This document shows, piece by piece, positions 56,801 through 64,000 of a DNA stretch of 64,000 nucleotides (its first letter is position 1; each line of letters begins with the position of its first letter). The notes beneath the pieces are model-generated. The model was given only the letters and a program-made list of their open reading frames with translations. It searched no databases and had not been told where the DNA came from. Source of the DNA: Stictocephala bisonia (Eukaryota; Arthropoda; Insecta; Hemiptera; Membracidae); the NCBI GenBank assembly GCA_035578905.1, contig JAQJVL010000105.1:434001-498000 (forward strand), read 5' to 3'. The position numbers were made by a program, and so were the translations under genes.

Positions 56801-57207
56801 TGAAAAGGAGGGAGGGTCCGTCTTATTTTACATGATTTGTATAGGAGGAAGGGTCCGTCTTATGTGTACATGAGTTGTATAGGAGGGAGAGTTCGTCTTA
56901 TGTGTACTTGAGTTGTATAGGAGTGAGGGTCCGTCTTATGTGGACTTGAGTTGTATAGGAGGTAGGGTCCGTCTTATGTGTACATGTGTCATTGAGAGGG
57001 GAGGGTCCGTCTTATGTGTACTTGATTTGTATAGGAGGGAGGGTCCGTCTTATGTGTACTTGAGTTGTATAGGAGGTAGGGTCCCCGACTTATGTGTACA
57101 TGTGTCATTGAGAGGGGAGGGTCCGTCTATGTATACGTGAGTTGGGTGGGAGGGAGGACATAATTTACACGTGTGTCAGTGGGAGGGAGGGAGGGTCCCC
57201 CGTCTAA
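53830..57207 (+). repeat. 38-bp minisatellite, about 89 copies (3.4 kb)
   Basis: The unit reads CTTATGTGTACTTGAGTTGT then ATAGGAGGGAGGGTCCGT. Variants ACTTGAG/ACATGAG, TATTGG and GGATGGTCCATC recur as blocks, so there is a higher-order structure. The right end decays (GGGAGGGAGGGAGGG). The G-rich strand is always plus. The short open frame near 56.9 kb is a by-product. Confidence 0.96.
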
Positions 57208-58753
57208 GCCGCACTTGGGTTAGATGTGAATTAATAACCTTTTTTTAATTGCAATTTTTAAAATGTATATCTTACTATAACAAGTGGGTTGAAAAAATTA
57301 AAAAAAGCATATTAATTTACAATGGCTACTCGTTTCTATCAAGAGCTAATCTATTTTGTGTTACTGGATCATGTCTTTAAATGTTACTATTATGGGTCTT
57401 GATTATATTTAGTTAAAAATATATTCTTTTACACTGATGGGTGTTTTGTATAATTTGTATTGTAATTTTGTGATATCACGCAAATTTCTACAAAAGATTG
57501 TTTTCTAGTTTTGTTGTTCTGTATTGCTACTTATGAGTGTTGTACTTAGTTTTGATATAGTTATCCCAGCCCGTAGGAAGACCTCTTGGACTAGGGCCAG
57601 TCATTCACCACTCGCGTGATTGCAGCTACGCACTTGGCGCCTTCCACCAAGGCCACGCGCGAACTTTTCTGCGACACCAAGATTTTTTTAGCTTGGAGTT
57701 TCGTCTGGCATATTTGAATGGACGTTATTGTTTGTTTACTGCTTACTGTTTATGCTTTCTTTAATTGTTTATGCTTAGTGCTGAAAAAAAAGAAAACATC
57801 AAGGGGTTAACGCACTTTACCGTATACTATGCATGTTATTTTTGCAAACTCTTTTGAATAAGAGACTTTAAAGGATTCAACTTAAAATCGATTCCATAAA
57901 TACATATACATATACACCATTTTTATTTAACATTCGTTTTTACAGTCTAAACCTAAAAGAGTTTCATCAGAATTTCAAGGTCTTTAAATTACGTCCTTTG
58001 TACGCATAAAGCTGTTAAAAAATGAAATAGATAGAAACCAATTTTAAGTTTGAAAGTTGTAAGGCATCTTATTTTTTACACAAATATGATCACAAAATAT
58101 AAAGTATTCCAACTTTAACAATAAAATCTTTAAAAAACATAACTATATTCCACACGTAGAAATGCAAAATTTTAACTATACAAGTTGTACGGTAACGTAA
58201 AAAACCACAGTTCATGCACAATTTTCTTGTTTATTAATTAATTTATTTTGTAAGGTACGACAGTTTTTTCGTTGATAAAACTTAGGTGATTAAAAAGTAA
58301 AAGAAAATCCTCGCTCGCCTTAGTTTCATTTTACGATTTTCAATGAATTAACATAAAAGAACATATAAATTTATTACCTCTATGCAACCCCTTAGTTTCC
58401 TTGTAATCTTCGTTTCTTTTTTTTCAAGACGAAATGCCCTACGTGTATCTCATAAAGTAATTTTCTTTGTTAAATAGATGTAGGCCCACTGAGACACGTT
58501 CTGTACAGTTGAGTTTATATGCTGGAAATCAGCTATTTGAAACTCTTAAAACCATCCCTATTCATTGGAAGTGTAAATTTGTTTACAAGCAGAATTATTA
58601 AATTGCTGGGGCGATAATAAATTCTTTGTTTATGGATTACACGCTTTAACGCAATTTTAAGTGGTAGTGTGGTTTTTATTTTGTTTTAATTAATAAATAT
58701 GAACTTATGTTGTAAAATAGTGAATTTAAAAAAATGCCACATAAAATCACACT
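57208..58753. other. No gene recognised
   Basis: A short GC-richer patch (57570-57680) sits in AT-rich DNA. No motif. Confidence 0.45.
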
Positions 58754-59190
58754 ACTGTCGGCGCAGAAATTATGTGTACCCTAGTTTGAAGGAACTAAGA
58801 AGACTACGAACAGTCTAATTACACTATTGTTTTCCCCGTTTAATTGTACGTTTTAACTTATGCATTTTTAAATTTTATGACAAGTTTTAGTAATTTTTAT
58901 GAAAGTTGGAACAAAAATGTACCGTAATTTTTACTAGTTTTTACTGTACATACAATTTACACCGTTAATACTCAAGAATACGTTAATGTATCGCATTTAT
59001 ATTGTAATACCTGGATGATAGGAGTGTTTTATAAATTTTAGGATGTTACTTTTGCGAGAAAAAAAGTTCTTATCAATTCCCTGAAACGTTGTTTTCTTGG
59101 ATTCTAGAGGTCGCAAAATTAATTACTTTGGTGTTGTAATCCTTATGACATGTATAGTTACGATACATTACTTTTATATGTGTCAAAAGC
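58754..59190 (+). mobile_element. Palindromic foldback element, copy 3 (left half only)
   Basis: Starts ACTGTCGGCGCAGAAATTAT and follows the left arm of copies at 7.3 and 16.6 kb through CACTATTGTTTTCC and TACAATTTACACCG to GTATAGTTACGATAC. It stops near the place where the other copies fold back. The right arm is missing. Confidence 0.72.
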
Positions 59191-60269
59191 AACATTTCTA
59201 ATACCGGTAACCATTAATCACCGATACTATCCTTTCACAAGCTTACTAATGGTCATCTTCGTCTAAGAATATCCTGAACAGACGCTGACCTGGAACATCC
59301 TTGTCCACGTTGTTTCCATTAAAACCTTATCTGGAATATTTTAGGGGGCAATTTTTCAGGCACAGTTCGTTTTGAGAATATTTGAGAATTTTTCTGAGCA
59401 TAAACCTATTTACACATGTATGATAATGATCTGTCAATTATTTTACCTTCGCCTCAGTGAAACAGTTTTAGTTTGTGACATGAAAAGCTGAAGCGGGCGA
59501 ATCATTTTCATTAAAAGTTATATGTATAATAATAAAGCTAAATAGGACTACTAAAAAAATCTTCTGTATAAGAGACATTTTGAAGTTCCTCTTGAAGCTT
59601 ATAAACTTTTCAGAACGAATGTTCTTATAAAGATCGGAATGACCTGTAGAATCATACGAAACGGGAGGGGGGCTGTGTGAAACAGTACTACGAGTATATA
59701 ACTAACCGTAGTGGTGTTGCTGGCTTGGAATGTATGCGAGAGGACCTAAGGCCAACTTTTTCACGTAGAGGTAGAGTCTGTCAGAACAGTAGTACCTTAA
59801 CTGATCAATAACCTTCTGGGTCGATAATTACAAGCTATTTGCGTACAATAGAAATTCGCATTTATACATATGCATGTGTGGGGGAAGTGTGCTGATTTAA
59901 GTCAACTGCAGTCTCGAATGAAGTAGTAGTGTGCCGATATTGTGCGAAATTGTATATTTTCATGACAAACAAAAGTACACATTAGGTATATACCCAATAT
60001 TGCATGGGCTTAAGTGTTATGGAGCTTCAAATAATGTAGGCCTTGGCACTTGGGTTATGACTATTGACAGTATTAAATATGTGTACTTTCACTGTGGTAT
60101 GTCTCGCTTCCCGCAAAACGGCCAAAGACATGGATCTCTATGTCAATGATTAGGTTCGTAATAATGATCGTATTGCAACACTTAAGAGTCTACAGATGAT
60201 GTCGGAGGCTGTCAGCCATGTTGGTTTTAATCCCATAAGAACGATGTTATTTTCGAACCGAACATACGA
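59191..60269. other. No gene recognised
   Basis: The 72-codon frame at 59931-60149 has no motif. No repeats noted. Confidence 0.4.
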
Positions 60270-60945
60270 TCACGCATATCAAATCAAATCAATCAAATCA
60301 AATCAAATCAAATCATCTTTATTTAAAATAAACAACACAAACAGTTGCATAATAGCGTCAATCATCTATAAAACAATAAAAATAACCATAAGTATAATAG
60401 TAATCATAGACTTTAAAACAATATTATTACTACTTCTAACAAAAGAAGTTACCTGCAATTAAGGAACCAATGACATTGACAAAAATTCCGGAACACTGTA
60501 AAAAGCGCCCCGCAGCATTACTTCTCTCAGATTTTTTTCGAACCTGACCACGTCTCTTTCAGATTTTAATGAGTCCGGTAGTGAGTTGAAGAGCCTGACC
60601 CCACTGCATGAAACTTGTCTCCCATAGAAGCTTGTTTTATGAGGCGGTAAACTGATGTTGTGTTTTGAGCGAAGATTGTAAGTGTGTGTGATTTTGCTAT
60701 TGGATTGGAAAAGCTTTATATTTTTACGGACAAACAAGATTGATTTTAAGATGTAAAGAGATGGAAATGTTAGAATATTGTGCTCCTGAAAAAGTGGCTT
60801 ACATGAAAAGCGGAAGGGTTTCTTAAAGATGGTCCTAATCGCTCTTTTCTGGAGTCTGAATATAAATTTAGTTCTGAAGTTTTCATAGCCCCATACCTCC
60901 ACAGCGTAGTTCAAGAACGGAAAAATTATTAGTTTATCCAAACTA
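60270..60945 (-). mobile_element. 5'-truncated LINE, copy C, with (TGATT)n-type tail
   Basis: Minus strand: reverse-transcriptase C-terminus, then AATAAAGATGATTTGATTTG with a run of TGATT/GATTT repeats (60278-60315 on +). A simple-repeat 3' tail instead of plain poly-A is seen in several LINE clades. AATAAA precedes it. Confidence 0.82.
60459..60941 (-). pseudogene. LINE reverse transcriptase C-terminal fragment
   Basis: 160 codons without a stop: NYAVEVWGYENFRTKFIFRL, QKRAIRTIF, then HKTSFYGRQ and VRLFNSLPDSLK, ending in LRGAFYSVPEF. It corresponds to the last third of the protein in LINE copy B, to which it is similar in order. The 5' end is truncated, so it is inert. Because the remnant is still open, the insertion is probably fairly recent. 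Confidence 0.83.
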
Positions 60946-61826
60946 AACAGTTATTTTCAAACATGTTTTCCAAACAAAATTGCATTTGATCAGAAATAAA
61001 AATGCGCGTTTGGATTGCTTTGTGGATTCATATTTAGTTATATAGAACAAATATTTCGTTTTATAGAACAAATATTTAGTTTGAAGTTTTTATGTTCGTC
61101 TATTTTTTTTAAAACTAGGCGTATGTTTTCAAAATATCAAAAGCTAACCCAATGCTAAATATGTTAGTGTTTAAAATGACATCTCATACACAGCTTTTGG
61201 TCAATAAATAAAGAAAAAATAAAATTGCTTTTGGTCGCAAATAAAATTGCTCCTCTGGGATTAAAACCAACATGGCGGACAATCTCTGCAGACTCTTTAC
61301 CAGTTTGGTAAACGGCTACCTTAACCATTTTAAACATAATAATTGTACTGTTTTCGTCTTTTATTTATGAATTGTTGTCTCAGAACATTGATTAAATGTA
61401 TGTGTCATCAATTTAAATAACCGTAATTTACTTTAATAACTTCCTGTAACTAAAGAAACCCACAAGTCTGGTTCGTGAATGTCTCCAAGTGACTTTAATT
61501 TCTTTGACCGGAAACCGAGTTCTTTTATTTCCTTTTTTTTACTCGTAACTGTGAAAGTCCTTCTCATTCTTATAGTTTTTCTTGATGGTTCACTGTAACT
61601 CAGTCACAATTACTGTTGGCCTTCAATTAAACATTAAACTGTAAATCACTGTAGTAAAATTAAAATGCATATACCTAGTTAAACTTATGTGTTTAGACAT
61701 CATGTATAAGATTTATAAAACTGGTTATTTAATATATTTTGTTTAAGTATCCAATTATAAGTTGTTTTGTTAAATGTCAATAATGCTTAGGTAACTCATT
61801 GTGTAGTTTCTTGAACTGCGAGTTTC
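60946..61826. other. No gene recognised
   Basis: A short direct repeat ATAGAACAAATATTTNGTTT near 61040-61082. AT-rich elsewhere. Confidence 0.45.
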
Positions 61827-61926
61827 CCCAATGAGTACACTCGTTCATAAACTCTCATCACACTCATTCACCTCTCATATTCGACCATATCTCTACGATC
61901 GGCGTCTTAGAAATTAATAAAAATGA
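61827..61926 (+). mobile_element. 5'-truncated copy of the tRNA-derived SINE
   Basis: Plus strand 3' half only: CACACTCATTCACCTCTCAT, ATCTCTACGATCGGCGTCTT, then an A-rich tail. Same end as copies at 22.7 and 42.6 kb, opposite orientation. Confidence 0.72.
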
Positions 61927-62727
61927 ATACAAGTTAGCGTATGTACACAAGTCAGCCGGATTAGGTTGTTCCGGCAATATGATGTAAAACATTTGCCCTG
62001 GTTTTAATTTTAGCTGCTGTTTTTTGAAGATGACTTTTAAACGATCGATCTAACGTTATTCCTAGATACCGTGGATGATGATTGTGATGGAGTTTTACAC
62101 AATTTAGAAAGATGATCAGCGTTCGATTAGCTTGTGTTGGTAAACTAAAAAAATATCATCTGCATACATTTTCTAGCTGGACAGTCACGATTTTGTGGTC
62201 TCCCAGCTCTGGCAGATACTATAAAACATAAAAAAAACACCCAAGCCATACTAACATGATTCGTGGGAAACTGGTACAATTCCTGGTCAAAACTCTTCCA
62301 ATTTACATGAGTTCAGGGGGATAGGTAACCTGAATTCAATTCACCGTAAATGACTGGAGGAAAATGGGTACAATTTCTGGATGCAACCCGCCCACGTTTT
62401 TTTTGTATGATACAGGCGAAATTCGGCGTCCCACTCTCTCACTAGCTCAAATATTGACAATCGGTCATTTAAATAAATAATTAATATGTATTAATTATTA
62501 TTCATTACGAAACCAACTTATTTGTAAGTTGCAGTCGGAGAGAACTGTTGAATAAAATGTCCAACTTCCTTATAGCGTTATTCTTTATAGCAGGTCTATA
62601 TCATTAAGAATTTAAGTAAATGGGAACAAAAAAATAGAATGAACGGAAAATCTACTTAATCTGGGAATAACGTTGTGTTCACGAAGTATCATAACGTTCC
62701 AAAGTATACTATCGTGAAAAATAAGAA
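61927..62727. other. No gene recognised
   Basis: AT-rich. A 24-bp AT palindrome (AATAATTAATA, TG, TATTAATTATT) lies near 62478-62501. Confidence 0.45.
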
Positions 62728-62831
62728 AATAGTTGTATAATGGGCAGTTTAAGGTTTATTACCTTCATTGTCCGTCAAGAATAGTTGTATAATGGGCAGT
62801 TTAAGGTTTATTACCTTCATTGTCCGTTAAG
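62728..62831 (+). repeat. 52-bp direct duplication
   Basis: Two almost identical units starting AATAGTTGTATAATGGGCAG at 62728 and 62780. Confidence 0.93.
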
Positions 62832-63171
62832 AATCGTGGATGAGCCTGTTGGTTTTGTATTTAATGATCAAACAAAATAAAGATTTCAAGGCCTGGCTGG
62901 CATCGTCAAGGCCACTTCACGAACATTGGCGTGTTGTGAGAGGCTTAACCATCGCTTCTAGAACACTCCACACTGTGGTTACTTCTTTCTCATCTCTCCT
63001 TTCCCAGTACGTTTTAATATATAGCTTATATGCAATGATTGACAACTTAAGGCCTGGTATCTTTGGTGTATAGGTCGGACTTGATCAAATAAGCTGCGGA
63101 CCTTAATGTGACACTAGTGTTTGCGCTTGAAGTTTGTAAATGAACAGTATGTCTCTCTATAATCTCCAATT
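62832..63171. other. No gene recognised
   Basis: A 77-codon frame at 62840-63073 has no motif. Confidence 0.35.
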
Positions 63172-63370
63172 TGGGAGAGCCGGTGGCCGAGTGTTCGGAC
63201 GTCGAACTTGACTGAAGTATTTATCAGTAATTTTCCCATTGTCGAGTACGCATACTGGTCGCCCCTCTCTCTCTCTGTTTGAGTTTCCCGCACAGATCAA
63301 TAGTCTATATGGACTTGGCATAATACATAGTAAGGCTAAAAAGGGGATCTGCCTCTTCTTTAATAAATAC
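63172..63370 (+). mobile_element. Second SINE family, tRNA-Ser/Leu-like head
   Basis: GAGCCGGTGGCCGAGTGTTCGG is a strong A-box-type head. A degenerate B-box-like GTTTGAGTTTCCCGC occurs about 95 bp later, displaced by a CT-rich insertion. The body reads GGACTTGGCATAATACATAG and AGGGGATCTGCCTCTTC, then TTAATAAATA. Only one copy lies in the window, so boundaries are approximate. Confidence 0.55.
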
Positions 63371-63417
63371 TGTAATAGGTACAGTAATAATTAAACACAC
63401 AGTAGAAAAATGTACTA

Positions 63418-63491
63418 TTGTTAATCTGACGGGTAATTGTTAATCTGATGGGTAATTGTTAATCTGATGGGTAATTGTTAATCTGATGGGT
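63418..63491 (+). repeat. 19-bp tandem repeat, four copies
   Basis: GTTAATCTGATGGGTAATT units; the first has GACGGG. Confidence 0.92.
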
Positions 63492-63774
63492 TAACAATTC
63501 CGGTCAATCTCGAATATATGACTTCACAGAAACCCATTGATGATAATTATTTGTTAGATTAGGAACTGGCATGTCATATATCGATAGCGAAATATACTAA
63601 AGTTATTATTAGTTGATGATTTTAATAACTGCCTATGAATAAATATTTATATTTACAATTTTATTTGGTTTGGTGAAGTGATAAATACTTACTCTAGTCA
63701 CAAAATGAGTTATTCATTTTCAAACATGTCTAAAGCATTTTCACAAAATCCGACTGGTAAGCCCAAAAATGATT

Positions 63775-64000
63775 CAAAACACCTGCAACTCAACCTAGTT
63801 GCTACAATCAAAACACCTGCAACTCAACCTAGTTGCTACAATCAAAACACCTGCAACTCAACCTAGTTGCTACAATCAAAACACCTGCAACTCAACCTAG
63901 TTGCTACAATCAAAACACCTGCAACTCAACCTAGTTGCTACAATCAAAACACCTGCAACTCAACCTAGTTGCTACAATCAAAACACCTGCAACTCAACCT
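63775..64000 (+). repeat. 34-bp tandem repeat, at least 6.6 copies, running off the window
   Basis: Identical units starting CAAAACACCTGCAACTCAAC and ending AGTTGCTACAAT. Each can fold (GCAACT, 6-nt loop, AGTTGC). The window ends inside a unit, so total length is unknown. Confidence 0.96.

Overview
The window reads as AT-rich, repeat-dense nuclear DNA of an insect. Three short tracts of TTAGG, the ancestral arthropod telomere repeat, occur inside interspersed elements. The recognisable proteins are all of eukaryotic transposons: piggyBac, LINE and Penelope. I saw no bacterial-style gene, rRNA, stand-alone tRNA gene or CRISPR array. The general look (many GTAGGCCTA words, piggyBac, LINE and tRNA-SINE mix) would fit a hemipteran, but that is an impression. 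No host protein-coding exon could be supported, so this is probably a gene-poor intergenic region or a very large intron.

Layout. 1.7-5.6 kb: a broken LINE (endonuclease plus reverse transcriptase) interrupted by a G-rich minisatellite insert. 5.8 kb: a 132-bp MITE. 7.3-8.3 kb and 16.6-17.6 kb: two copies of a ~1-kb palindromic element, with a half copy at 58.75 kb. 10.19-13.17 kb: the only intact gene, a 637-codon piggyBac transposase inside a complete 2,975-bp element with matching ends and TTAA target duplications. 14.8-15.4 kb: a ~56-bp satellite. 17.9-18.2 kb and 38.9-39.4 kb: more of the G-rich minisatellite. 20.4 kb: a TA-flanked MITE. 22.7, 27.1, 42.6 and 61.8 kb: copies of one tRNA-derived SINE; 63.2 kb: a different SINE. 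24.85-25.69 kb: a decayed Penelope-like element with a GIY-YIG endonuclease remnant, apparently nested in an older repeat. 31.9-32.9, 44.4-45.1 and 60.3-60.9 kb: 5'-truncated LINE tails. 43-44 kb, 47.1-49.5 kb and 53.8-57.2 kb: long tandem arrays, the last about 89 copies of a 38-bp unit.

Two patterns stand out. (1) Three unrelated-looking short elements (23.96-24.49, 28.59-28.90 and 37.17-37.62 kb) share one design: clusters of a locus-specific ~20-bp motif in inverted orientation on either side of a (TTAGG)n tract. Two of them are flanked by 8-bp direct repeats, so they look like transposon-type insertions. (2) A 27-nt motif (CTGANGAT, 6-bp stem, 3-nt loop, GAAA) occurs at three loci with different but fully compensated stems. 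Two copies sit inside hairpin-like inverted repeats, and part of the same motif lies just inside the end of the Penelope remnant. It resembles the hammerhead-ribozyme core known from Penelope-like terminal repeats, with one extra U.

Nothing here works together as a pathway. The functional content is one apparently intact piggyBac transposase and many non-autonomous or dead elements and satellites.
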